Below are positions 9,301 to 17,019 of a stretch of DNA of 64,000 nucleotides, in pieces. The notes beneath the pieces are model-generated. The model made no database searches. It was given only the letters and a program-made list of their open reading frames with translations, and had not been told where the DNA came from. Made by a program: the position numbers and the translations under genes. This DNA is from Streptomyces roseifaciens (GTDB taxonomy: Bacteria; Actinomycetota; Actinomycetes; Streptomycetales; Streptomycetaceae): positions 868,001 through 932,000 of the forward strand of contig NZ_LNBE01000002.1 of NCBI RefSeq assembly GCF_001445655.1, in the 5' to 3' direction. Numbering within the stretch: position 1 is the stretch's first letter; each line of letters starts with the position of its first letter.

Positions 9301-9807
9301 CTGTGCGGCGCGGTGCAGCGCGAGCAGCATCTGCTCGTCGCGCGTGGCGGGGGTGCTCAGCGGCTCCTCCTCGCCCAGCAAGGCGTACACCTGCCGCTGG
9401 ACGACCTCGCAGAACGCCGCGGCGTCGTTCTGCGCGGCCATGCGGGAAGTGATGAAGAACGACACGACATCGACGCCGGGCGGAGGATGCAGGACGAAGT
9501 GCGCCAGCAGGGCTGACTTCCCCACCCACGCCGGAGCCACCCAGCGCCAGTACCCGGCACCGGGACGGTCTGCGGGGACACCGTGCGCGCAGAAGGCGGC
9601 CAGCTGGGCGAGTTCGCTCTCACGCCCCTGGAAGTCGGCGGCGGCAAGAGCCTGTTCCACCTGCAGGAGATAGCCGGAGACGGCGGCGCGCCCCGCGAAC
9701 ACCTGCACGGAGCTGTCAATCATCACGCCGCTGTTGGCGAAGGCCCCGGCTCCCTCGGCGGAGGATCCGCCCGACTTGCGCACCGCGGCGCGGCTGCGGA
9801 AGAACAT
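6373..9807 (-). CDS. STAND (NACHT-like) P-loop NTPase with helical repeat C-terminus
   Basis: A 1144-residue protein. Residues 15-30 carry a Gly/Ala/Asn motif ('AEGAGAFANSGVMI') like those in its small neighbour. Residues about 60-400 form a STAND-type NTPase: Walker A 'APAWVGKSALL' (Lys97; first Gly replaced by Ala), a 'HPPPGVDVVSFFIT' strand, Walker B 'RLVLVVDGLDED' (about 178-187) and 'RIVVAGRPHP' as sensor segment. From about 430 to the end the sequence is a long run of Ala/Leu/Arg-rich helix pairs of TPR-like type, the usual ligand-sensing solenoid of such proteins. Start chosen at ATG 9807, with GGAG 14 bases upstream. It lies 11 bases after the membrane-protein gene, so the two form an operon. 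Family knowledge: STAND NTPases with solenoids act as oligomerising sensors in conflict and immunity. The ligand and the downstream killing mechanism are not visible. Confidence 0.8.
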   Translation of the reverse strand: MFFRSRAAVRKSGGSSAEGAGAFANSGVMIDSSVQVFAGRAAVSGYLLQVEQALAAADFQGRESELAQLAAFCAHGVPADRPGAGYWRWVAPAWVGKSALLAHFVLHPPPGVDVVSFFITSRMAAQNDAAAFCEVVQRQVYALLGEEEPLSTPATRDEQMLLALHRAAQGCAARGRRLVLVVDGLDEDRGVTAGADGHSIAALLPRVPPHGMRIVVAGRPHPPVPGDVPADHPLRTTRIDHRLDPSPHARAARWDAERDLLRLRDGGGLGWDLAALTVAAGGGLSAPDFAELTGSPARLVERELSAVNGRSFRRRSGHWTSAGPPVFLLAHEEIRRGAAELVTDQELAAHRNRLHRWADSYRRAGWPEGTPEYLLRGYTQLLREQGDVSRLVALACDTRRQERLWRASGADLEALSAVSAVFDLVLTDGGRRGDQDVSVALRLAAARDGLHDRVALLSSDLIALWARCGHPARAVHLAESQRDAWNRVAALSAIAGALAVARPDQAAALLDGADSTEDRDRFLAAIAKGLADSGRPAEALRRARRISNPERRAEAIVAAVGALAEVGRNAAAAKQEAGARGADAVSWAMEAVDTVMAVPNTVSRSTLGASLAAALSRLGEHRRALALAERVVSRSADSRDVVRRAQYLALFARGMSTAPGLAAQAAEFAVTSARLAADIDDPDDVDWLYPHVAAGLEATGHHQQAIDLVSRFLNDPEDGLVEIGIAAAEAGDLDRALKLAERIKEPIYRARVLNAAGRMTAGSRDPARTLGLARQACDATDEVPYLHWRVTLSADTADFLLRAGQEEAAHAVVKRATNVARRGRGPGVRTLVKLAVAAGRSGQRVEAARLIHRAEQAADASAGYARVLELAEVAEGLHHTGRPVEGDELLRRVIHESRTLADPGERSEGLEQVAKAFGRVDKPDGAAGLAREILDLAGTADSPSRRRWDTYAAARALLAAGDIDAALGLEDDLPEDAVDEFLTSVVKELVDAGDLAAAERIIDRQEDERGLGYLAAGAAATGDVARAAALLEEISTAVLREAATPAVVKALCQVGARTAARALADTLTAPEHCGKALAAIAQSLGPCPQGRLVLVEALRRGPWEQVPEEIAGVVPEHLSLLAGLVPTEGYGPRSKITRPWITVG

Positions 9808-9818
9808 CGGATGCGCCG

Positions 9819-10172
9819 CTACTCCTGCCGCCGGTATCCGGTGTTCGCGCTGCCGCCGTCCGCCCGTGCGTCACCGGTCTCCCCGATGGAGACTGCACCG
9901 GCGGACGAGGAGCCGATGGCGCCCGTGTTGGCGTCCCCGCCGCCGGTGGCCGTAGCACGCCCGGTCCTGGACACCTGTACGGACGTGCTCCCGGACGGGG
10001 CCAGCAGCGCGCAGACGCCTACCCCCAGGGCGGCCACGCCGACCACTGCGGAGACCACCCCGGCCACCTGGTTCGCCCGGTCCCAGCTCAGCAGCGACAG
10101 CGCACCGGCGAAGACCGCGAGGACCAGCACCGTGGTGACCAGAACGGCGCGCCAGCCACCCCGCACAGGCAA
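9819..10172 (-). CDS. Small membrane protein with paired GGGxANTG-type motifs, partner of the STAND NTPase
   Basis: A 117-residue protein. Residues about 8-30 and 36-60 are hydrophobic and should form two membrane segments ('VLVTTVLVLAVFAGALSLL' and 'VAGVVSAVVGVAALGVGVCAL'). The rest is a low-complexity tail with two copies of a Gly-rich motif, 'ATATGGGDANTG' and 'ADGGSANTG', the second three residues from the last Arg/Gln/Glu. The same pattern occurs at the N-terminus of the STAND NTPase encoded 11 bases downstream. Known bacterial NLR-like proteins often share short amyloid-type motifs with adjacent effectors; by analogy this could be the membrane-acting effector or a membrane anchor. That is inference. 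No enzymatic domain is present. Confidence 0.65.
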   Translation of the reverse strand: MPVRGGWRAVLVTTVLVLAVFAGALSLLSWDRANQVAGVVSAVVGVAALGVGVCALLAPSGSTSVQVSRTGRATATGGGDANTGAIGSSSAGAVSIGETGDARADGGSANTGYRRQE

Positions 10173-10305
10173 CCCCTCCCCCCCTCACGCCCCCGTCGAG
10201 CGGCGGAACCGCACCGAGCCCGGTACGGGCCCCGCCGCATACCGAGCCCCACCATACGGCCAGGCCCGTGTCGCCGTGGGGGAAAGAGCGCCCCGGAACC
10301 GCCAA

Positions 10306-10895
10306 CACCGACTGGGAGTGAGAGTTGCTGGCTCCGTTGATACCGCAGGCTGTCACCGGGCGGCCCAGGGTGGCAGGCCGTCAGGTCATCAACGGGATGG
10401 TCTACAAGATCCGTACTGGCATCTCGTGGCGTGACCTGCCGGAACGCTACGGGCCCTGGCGGACGGTCTACACCCGCTTCCGCCGCTACGCGATCGCCGG
10501 AGTGTTCACTCAGGCCCTGCGACAGATACAGTCCCGGGCGGACGCCGCCGGTGACATCGACCGGGTGGTCCAGATCGACTCCACCATCGTCTGGGCCCAT
10601 CATCACGCTGCCGCGACCGGCCGAAAAGGAGGAGGCACCGGCAGGACGAACCGGACGATCACCCCCTCGGTCGGTCCCGGGGAGGGCTGACAATCAAGGT
10701 CCACCTCGCCTGCGACGGCAGGGGCCGCCCCCTCGCTCTTCCGGTCACGGGCCGGCGCCACGACAGCATCTGCGCACAAGTTCTGCTGGATGGAATCCGT
10801 GTTCGTCACACTGGCCCAGGCCTGCCACGCCACCGCCCCGACCATGTGGTCGCGGACAAGGTATACAGCTCTCGCGGCTTCCGCAGCTACTGCGG
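10306..10895 (+). pseudogene. IS5-family transposase, inverted copy 2, truncated and frameshifted
   Basis: The plus strand reads 'LLAPLIPQAVTGRPRVAGRQ', 'TGISWRDLPERYGPW' and 'VVQIDSTIVWAHHHAAA' (with the first catalytic Asp context), then shifts frame near 10650 and continues as 'RGGLTIKVHLACDGRGRPL' and 'VVADKVYSSRGFRSYC', after which the sequence no longer matches. The C-terminal catalytic Glu region is missing. The first 200 bp match 6156-6356 in inverted orientation. Confidence 0.8.
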
Positions 10896-11215
10896 TGACG
10901 CGGCATCGCGCACGCGATTTGGAGCGTGTGGGGAGGGGGTGGCCATGGTCATCACTTCCGGGTGGGTGAGGGGCGCGTCATTGCGTCGCCACACCGTAGG
11001 AAGATGCAGGTCGGGGGCCTATGTGGCGGGGGACCACACTTCGGGGGCGGGGTGTGAGGGCAGCACCCATGAGGGGTCCCTGCGGGCCCGGCGTATCACT
11101 CAACTCGATTTAGAAATCCGGCGCGGAGTAATGTCGCGATTAGGGTGATCTGGCACTCGGGTGCCGACTCCCGTGCTGACTTGGTGCTGACTACGCAGCG
11201 TTGAACTAGGGCATT
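10896..11215. other. Non-coding stretch between IS5 remnant and P450 remnant
   Basis: About 320 bases with no gene, repeat or hairpin that I can support. Short open frames have no ribosome-binding site and no recognisable composition. Confidence 0.5.
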
Positions 11216-11264
11216 CGGTGCGCATCATCCCGCTGCTGAGCGGGCGAAGGTGTTCTTCCGTGGA

Positions 11265-11575
11265 TGCGATTGCCCGAGGCGTGGAGTGCGGGCCCGGGAT
11301 CGATACCACCGCCAGCCTGCTGACATCGGCCCTGTACCTGCTGGCCCGGCATCCTGGTATCGAGCGCCGTTTGCACGCCGACGTCGACACGGTGCTGGCC
11401 GGTTGCCCACCTGCCTATGAGGACTTGCTTCCGGCTGGAGTTGACCGGTCGGATCCTTACCGAGACGCTCCGACTCTATCCCCCAGGCTGGATGTTCACC
11501 CGGACCGTCACGACTGACACCAGTCTCGCCGACTATCCGATCCCGGTCGGCGTCAGCCAAGTTTCTTGGGGCTAT
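11265..11575 (+). pseudogene. Cytochrome P450 fragment
   Basis: Two frames read as the middle of a P450. The first (to about 11420) holds the I-helix 'GPGIDTTASLL' followed by 'YLLARHPGIERRLHADVD'. The second, after a shift, holds the K-helix ExxR segment 'TETLRLYPPGW' and 'MFTRTVTTDT'. The heme-binding Cys loop and the whole N-terminal half are missing. The spacing and wording are close to the intact P450 at 21685-23037, suggesting a relic of a similar terpene-modifying P450. Confidence 0.7.
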
Positions 11576-11639
11576 GGCTGCAATGAAGGTTCATCGTCTG
11601 CTGCTGGTACGCCGCTTGCACCTCCGTTGACCAGGTAGA

Positions 11640-12427
11640 ACGTCTATACGCGGCCGGGGAGGCGGCGGGCCGGTCCGCACTGGTGCGGATCTCGGTTCCG
11701 CCCAGGGGCACCGTCGCTTTGCAGCCGCCGTGGGCGCTGAGCGTCTGGCGTCGGGCGGGAGGTGGGCCGAACCGCACAACGTGCGCCCGCACCTGACGAG
11801 CACTCGCTCGCCGCGCGCAGCCGAGGCCCGACACAGAGATGCGGCCGTGGGGACAGCGCGAGATAGGCGGGCTGGGCCCGGCTGATGCTGTGTTCGACCT
11901 GCCGAATCGGCCTTCCGACCTCGTCGCGTGCCCGGACATTCGTACGGCCGCCGAGGTAGCCGCTGGTCAGACCGATCACCTGGCTGATGTCGAGGAATGC
12001 GGTGAACTCGTCGAACGGACGACTTCGTCCAGGTAGCGCCACCGCATCCCGTCGGCGCGGTGCGCATCGCGGCGGCGTCATCCGGGCGGATCCGAAGGGC
12101 GGTCGCCAACTCTGTCGCTCCCTCCGCCGTCCGGTCGACGATCGTCAGCACCCTTCGCAGCGCCACTCCGGCCAGGGGGATGTTGGGCATGATGCGCCCT
12201 ACCCGCCACCACCACCTCCCATACCAGCCGTGCTCGCCGAGTCCGGCCCCTGGGCTGATCCGCGAACTGCTGAGGTGGACGGTGTACCCGTCGGCTCTCC
12301 GGCCTGGCGGCAGCGGCGCATGGATCGCGGCAACGCCGTCGAGAAAACTCGGCATGCGCGCCGGCGCCGGTGGGATCCGGTCACTTCCCGGATCCGGGGC
12401 GCTACCTGCCGCCTCACCTGTGAACAT
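11640..12427 (-). pseudogene. Unrecognised degenerate coding region
   Basis: Minus-strand frames in this stretch look protein-like in pieces but shift near 12020. The upstream piece contains 'GWYGRWWWRVGRIMPN' and 'LAGVALRRVLTIVDRTAEG'; the downstream piece contains 'FDEFTAFLDISQVIGLTSG' and 'RQVEHSISRAQPAYLAL'. I do not recognise the family. It may be a broken gene that once belonged with the P450 fragment or with the divergent glycosyltransferase. Confidence 0.3.
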
Positions 12428-12559
12428 TCATCACGGACACGTCAAGCGCACTGCCATCCACGGCGGAGGATTCATGACCCGTACGGTGCCGTCACCCCCG
12501 GCCCTTCCCGCATCCAGGGATCTCTGCCGCGTAGAGGGATCGCAGGGAACGGCGGTGCG

Positions 12560-13591
12560 ATGACCGGGCTCCGCGTGCTCCAGATACCCGAGACCTGTGG
12601 CTGGAACGACTACGTCGCACTCCAGGAGAGCCATCTCGCAGCACGAGGGGCTGTGGTGTTGCGCCCGGGTCTGTGCCGCGACGAACCGGGGTTCGTCCCC
12701 GGAGACCTCGCCCACCTGGTAGGGGCGGTGCCGGACATCGTGCACATGCACTGGCCTGAAATGCTCGCCAGGTTGCTCGGTGACGCCGAGGCGATCGCCC
12801 TCCTGCGTGAGCTCACCGCCAGGGGTACGCGTCTGGTGCAGACGGTGCACGACCTCGCCCCTCACGAAGAGGGGACACACGGCAATGCGACGTTCATCGA
12901 CGAGGTCGACTCGCTCGCGCACGGTGCCCACTTCTTCACCAAGGAGCACGAGTTGACCGCCCGCCTGATCCGCAGTCGCCTGCCCGGTCCGGCGCTGCAC
13001 CTGCCCCACCCCCGATACCCCCAACTCGTCCCCGGCCGAGGGGGATCCCCGTACGGCGCGACGATCGGCTGCTTCGGCCGGCTGCGCCCCTACAAGCGGA
13101 CCGCTGCCTTCGCGCAGGCGTTCGTCCGGCACGCCAGAGGGGAGCAGCGGCTGCTGATCGCCGGTTTCCCGGACGATCCGGCCACCCACCACACCCTGAC
13201 GGAGATCGCGGCCGCCCACGACCGTGTCCGCTACCTTCCGGGTTTCCACCCCGGTTCCGAGTTCGTGCGGCTGCTGGAGCAGGTGGACTGGGTTGCGCTG
13301 CCCTACCAGCGGGTGTGGTCCAGCGGCGTGCTGGTGGCCGCGGCGCAGCAAGGCCGCCGGATCTTGTCACCACCGCCGGTGGGAGCTGACGCCTACGGGC
13401 CGACGCTCGAGGACTGGCAGATCGTGGAGCCGTGGGACGACGATGTGGCCGTGCTGCGCTGGCAGGAAGCCCTGATGGTCCCACCGGAAGGACAACGGTT
13501 GGCGAGCGGGCCGGGGGCGCTGACCTTGCCGCGGTGGGACGAGGCAGCGGACGCCCTGGGCGACTTCTACCACCGAATCCTGGCGGCCTAG
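12560..13591 (+). CDS. GT-B-fold glycosyltransferase
   Basis: A 343-residue protein. Start taken at ATG 12560 because the family-like sequence begins there ('MTGLRVLQIPETCGWNDYV'); the frame is open further upstream but that part has no coherent composition. The N-terminal half has a Rossmann-like strand and the 'VPDIVHMHWPEML' motif common in GT4/GumK-like sugar transferases that act on membrane-linked acceptors. The C-terminal half has 'GCFGRLRPYKRTAAF' (the donor-domain hinge), 'RVRYLPGFHPGSEFVRLLEQ' and 'SGVLVAAAQQGR'. It transfers a sugar from a nucleotide donor; the acceptor is unknown. The stop codon is directly followed by the GTG of the SDR gene, so the two are translationally coupled. 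Confidence 0.7.
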   Translation: MTGLRVLQIPETCGWNDYVALQESHLAARGAVVLRPGLCRDEPGFVPGDLAHLVGAVPDIVHMHWPEMLARLLGDAEAIALLRELTARGTRLVQTVHDLAPHEEGTHGNATFIDEVDSLAHGAHFFTKEHELTARLIRSRLPGPALHLPHPRYPQLVPGRGGSPYGATIGCFGRLRPYKRTAAFAQAFVRHARGEQRLLIAGFPDDPATHHTLTEIAAAHDRVRYLPGFHPGSEFVRLLEQVDWVALPYQRVWSSGVLVAAAQQGRRILSPPPVGADAYGPTLEDWQIVEPWDDDVAVLRWQEALMVPPEGQRLASGPGALTLPRWDEAADALGDFYHRILAA

Positions 13592-14347
13592 GTGGTCCAC
13601 CGCATCGTTGTAGGAGCAGCCGGCTTCATCGGCCGCCCGCTCGCCGCACACCTCGCCGCCCAGCCGGGACGCCTTCTCCTCGTCGACTCCGAACCGGCCG
13701 GGGCCCCCGCCGGCACGGTGAGGGGATGGCACGCTGTCGACTGCCGCTCCGAGCCTTTCGAGCAGCTGGTCGACGAGTTCGTCGACGGAGCTGAACGCGT
13801 GGAGCTCTTCCACGCTGCCGGGCGGGTACCCGACCTCGCCCGGATCGCCACCAACGACATAGACGACTTCCGTACGGCGATCGAGGACAACCTGGTGACC
13901 ACTTACGCGGTCCTGCGTACGGTTGCCGAGGCCGCGGCAGCCCATCGCGTACCGGGCGCCATGCTTGTCCTCGGCTCGGTCGGCGGCACCCGGGCACACC
14001 GTTACAAGGCCGGCTACGACGCGGCCAAAGCTGCCGCCGAGAGCCTCACCCGCAGCTTCGCCCTGGAGTACGGCCCGCGCCGCATCTCGACGCGGGCCGT
14101 CGCGATCGGCCCCATCGCCGATTCCTCGACCACTTCTGCCGACGGGGTACACCTCGACGCCCTTGTCCGGGACGTACCTCTACAGCGTTACGCGACCCTT
14201 GCCGAGGTGGTCCACGCCGTCGCGGTGCTGGCGACACCGGTCTTCGACTTCGCCAACGGCGCGACCTACCTCTTCGACGGGGGTCTCGCCCAGCAACTGC
14301 GCTCCCAGGCTGTCGAACGACCCCCTGAGGACTGGGGAGTCCGCTGA
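13592..14347 (+). CDS. SDR-family oxidoreductase
   Basis: A 251-residue short-chain dehydrogenase/reductase. GTG start at 13592 abuts the glycosyltransferase stop with no spacer. The cofactor site is 'VGAAGFIGRPLAAHL', the Asp at the end of beta-2 ('LLVDSE') favours NAD(H), the catalytic Ser lies in 'MLVLGSVGG' and the YxxxK pair is in 'YDAAKAAAES'. The late 'DFANGATYLFDGGL' segment is the usual classical-SDR ending. With the glycosyltransferase it could process a nucleotide sugar or oxidise the aglycone; the sequence does not say which. Confidence 0.75.
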   Translation: MVHRIVVGAAGFIGRPLAAHLAAQPGRLLLVDSEPAGAPAGTVRGWHAVDCRSEPFEQLVDEFVDGAERVELFHAAGRVPDLARIATNDIDDFRTAIEDNLVTTYAVLRTVAEAAAAHRVPGAMLVLGSVGGTRAHRYKAGYDAAKAAAESLTRSFALEYGPRRISTRAVAIGPIADSSTTSADGVHLDALVRDVPLQRYATLAEVVHAVAVLATPVFDFANGATYLFDGGLAQQLRSQAVERPPEDWGVR

Positions 14348-14448
14348 GTCACAGGAGGATGCCGGCGCCCTCACCTGGCGGTCCTGTTCGCGTGGCGGCC
14401 GAGGGGTCGTTCTCCTCGGCAACACGGTGACGGTGAAGATGTTGCTGG

Positions 14449-15459
14449 TCAGCGGGCGAGTACGTGGCCGTCGTGGGGACGGTGGTCGCGGGAGCGGCGC
14501 AGGTCGGTGGTGACGTACGTGCGTTGCAGCCAGCGGTCTGCACCGTCGTATCGAGGGTGGAAGGCGGTGCGGCCGTGGACGGTGACGCGGTTGTCGATGA
14601 CGACCAGGTCGCCGGGTGTCAGGCGCAGAGTGCGGGCGGTCGCCTCGCAGGCGCGGCCGAATTCGGTCAGCGCCGCCGCGGCCCGAGGGGTGAGCGGGGT
14701 GGTGACGAGTTGGGCCATGCGTATGTCGGGATCCTCGGCTGCTCCCGACAGCACCGGTCGGGGCTCGACACCAGGCTCACCTGCGGCAGCGCCGGAGCCG
14801 AAGGAGGGTGGTGGTGTGGTGATGAACTCCGGTGCGAACAGGGCCTGGCGGCCGGCCGGGGTGAGGAGCGGCAGTGCTCGGCGGATGCCGGCGATGCGCA
14901 TGCCGGCGATCCGGTCGTGGTCGGCGCGCAGGCACAGGAAGATCACATAGTCGGGTGGGTGGGGGTGGAAGCCGTTCTCGGTGTGGAAGGACAGTGGCAC
15001 CGATCCGGCGTTGCCGTGGAAGGTCTCCTGCCCGGGGACGGGCACGACGTCCTGCACGAGGGCGCCGGATTTCTCAGCCAGGTAGGCGAGCGGCTCGCCG
15101 AGCCCGCAGGCCACCATGGTGAGCACCGCCGCCGGGACCGTGGCCTGGCGCTGGACCGAGCCGGGTACGGCCGGTGTCTCGGGCAGGGCCGCCTGGTCGA
15201 CGGGCAGGCCGCGGATCACCAAGGTGCCGTGAGGGCCGGAATGCCTTCGGAACCGGCGCACCTCACGGCGCAGCAGTAGCGGAAGGTCTTCCCAGGCGTC
15301 CCGGGCCCGGGCCACCCACTCGGGGTCGTCAACCTGGTCGTGCCCGCGGGTGCACAGGGTGCGGGCCAGCCGCTCGCACGTGCCGGCATCGGCCGGATCG
15401 AGTTCCCGGTCTGCGGCGAGGACGGTGCTTTGGGTGGTGTCGGTCGTCGTCTCGGGCAT
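14449..15459 (-). CDS. Fe(II)/2-oxoglutarate-dependent dioxygenase, clavaminate-synthase/amino-acid beta-hydroxylase type
   Basis: A 336-residue protein of the TauD-like clavaminate synthase group (VioC, OrfP, AsnO). The facial triad is visible: His and Glu in 'SFHTENGFHPHPPDY' (HxE rather than HxD, as in arginine and asparagine beta-hydroxylases) and the distal His in 'NRVTVHGRTAF'; the 2-oxoglutarate-binding Arg is in 'WLQRTYV'. Known relatives hydroxylate free or carrier-bound Arg, Asn or Asp at the beta carbon for peptide natural products. It is the second gene of a minus-strand pair; the first gene's stop is 40 bases upstream. No NRPS is present in the window, so the substrate may be a free amino acid. 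Confidence 0.8.
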   Translation of the reverse strand: MPETTTDTTQSTVLAADRELDPADAGTCERLARTLCTRGHDQVDDPEWVARARDAWEDLPLLLRREVRRFRRHSGPHGTLVIRGLPVDQAALPETPAVPGSVQRQATVPAAVLTMVACGLGEPLAYLAEKSGALVQDVVPVPGQETFHGNAGSVPLSFHTENGFHPHPPDYVIFLCLRADHDRIAGMRIAGIRRALPLLTPAGRQALFAPEFITTPPPSFGSGAAAGEPGVEPRPVLSGAAEDPDIRMAQLVTTPLTPRAAAALTEFGRACEATARTLRLTPGDLVVIDNRVTVHGRTAFHPRYDGADRWLQRTYVTTDLRRSRDHRPHDGHVLAR

Positions 15460-15499
15460 AGGGGCCTCCTGCCGGGGCGTGGGCGGCGGACGCGCGCAC

Positions 15500-16618
15500 T
15501 CACGAGTGGCGCAGGCCGGCCACGGCGTCGGCGATGTAGTGGTCCCCGAATCGGATCAGCGAGGCGTACTGGGCTGCGCGACGATGGCGCATGAGCCGTA
15601 GTTCGGCGACCGCGTTGTCGGGGCCTTCGGGTTTCTGAGCGATGGAACGACGCAGATGCACCATCGAGTACGCGAGGGTGACGTGCCGTTCACCGTCCAC
15701 GATGTCGGCTTCCAGGAGAGCACCCCGCGCTTCGGCCAGCTCCGGGGCGCGGGCTGCCAACTGCTCGTAGGAGTCGGGAACCACCGCCAGCAGGTCCTTC
15801 ATCGCCGCCCGGAACAGCTTGTATCCGCGATGCTGGCGCCCGCTCAACGGGATATCCACCGACGGAGGCGCCATGGTGTGGCGTATCGCCGCCATGTAGT
15901 AGTCGGCCGGGATCGTACTGGCGTGGGCCATCGCCGCCGGGAATCCACGCACATACGCCGTCGCATCGGCCAGCCGCAGCAGCGCGGCATCGCCGTCGCC
16001 GAGCCGCAGAGAGCGGGTGGCGTCGGCCACGGCGACCGCAGCGCAAATGTTGAACAGGACATGGACCTGGTGACCGATGAGCCACCGAGCACTCCACACA
16101 CTCTCCGACGACGATCCCGCCCCGGCCTCGGGGGCGGCCACCGGCGGGACAGAATCATGGTCTGCGCCCGGCGCCGCGCCGGTGAGATCGAGCACCGACT
16201 GCCGCATCCCGGTCACCTCCAGCGCCAGGTCGGAACCCGACAGCGGAGCATCACACAGATCCTCCAGACCGCGGTGGATGACCAGGACACCGTGCAGGGC
16301 AGCCTGCTGATCCGACAGCTCCCGCTCACGGACCCGGAAGAACGACTGACTGGTCGACTCCGCCGGCAGTCCCTCACCGACCAAGGCCGGAGCCAGATCC
16401 GACAGCGCGGCCGCCAACTCACCGGCGACCTTGGCAGCCTGCCGCAGCGCGAGGGTGCGCTCGACCGGTCTGGCATGGGTCGGCACCCCAGCCAGCACGC
16501 GCGCGGCCCGCTTCGCCTCAGCATCGACCCGTGGGCCCAACACCGGTACGGGCCGCCCGCCTCGGGGCTCTCGGAAGACAGCGACAGCAGGATGACCGGC
16601 AACCGGTGATAAGCCCAT
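15500..16618 (-). CDS. Unrecognised all-helical protein paired with the dioxygenase
   Basis: A 372-residue protein taken from ATG 16618; an in-frame GTG at 16687 would add 23 residues of unlike composition. It is mainly helical, with conserved-looking blocks 'LIGHQVHVLFNICAAVAVAD', 'YYMAAIRHTMAPP', 'LSGRQHRGYKLF' and 'LAYSMVHLRRSI'. The clustered His, Tyr and Arg residues could mark a metal or heme site, but I cannot match it to a family. It precedes the 2-oxoglutarate dioxygenase by 40 bases on the same strand and probably acts on the same substrate. Codon 3 of the shorter form is TTA (16610-16612), so translation may need the bldA tRNA. Confidence 0.6.
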   Translation of the reverse strand: MGLSPVAGHPAVAVFREPRGGRPVPVLGPRVDAEAKRAARVLAGVPTHARPVERTLALRQAAKVAGELAAALSDLAPALVGEGLPAESTSQSFFRVRERELSDQQAALHGVLVIHRGLEDLCDAPLSGSDLALEVTGMRQSVLDLTGAAPGADHDSVPPVAAPEAGAGSSSESVWSARWLIGHQVHVLFNICAAVAVADATRSLRLGDGDAALLRLADATAYVRGFPAAMAHASTIPADYYMAAIRHTMAPPSVDIPLSGRQHRGYKLFRAAMKDLLAVVPDSYEQLAARAPELAEARGALLEADIVDGERHVTLAYSMVHLRRSIAQKPEGPDNAVAELRLMRHRRAAQYASLIRFGDHYIADAVAGLRHS

Positions 16619-17019
16619 GGTTGAAGTATTTCGCCACGAACACGCCACACGAAACCTGATCTGCAAGATCATTCCTGTATGGTCCACCGGAGTTCGCGGG
16701 GGAGGCAGTGGCGGCGAGTCCGGTACGACCCGCAGGCTCCGTCCGACTCAGGCCGTCAGCGCCGCCGCCACCGTGCCTCTGGCACCCGCTCCGCAGATGG
16801 GGCATCGCCCGTTCGGTGCTCCTCAACGGGACGCGGTGGAAGCCGACGCATCCGGACGACCCGCCGAACCCCGTGACAACGGCCAGTGGATACATGGCCG
16901 CCCTCCCCCAACCCCGGCTACGCCCCCGGCATGCGGCCATCCGTGCGCTGGGCCGCCGACCGCCGACCGCCGACCGCCGACCGCCGACCGCCGACCGTCG
17001 ATCCCGGCAGCCGGCTCGG
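16619..17019. repeat. Non-coding stretch with a 7-bp tandem repeat
   Basis: No gene can be supported in this 400-base stretch. At 16955-16996 the unit GCCGACC occurs six times in perfect tandem, followed by a degenerate seventh. It lies at the broken end of the serine-recombinase remnant and probably arose by slippage after the gene decayed. Confidence 0.75.

Noticed and set aside
11987..12559. An N-terminal extension of the glycosyltransferase by about 190 residues
   Set aside because: The extra part is Arg/Pro-rich with no fold-like pattern; the family sequence starts at 12560.
16955..16996. CRISPR-like array
   Set aside because: The 7-bp units are in direct tandem without spacers; no cas genes are present.
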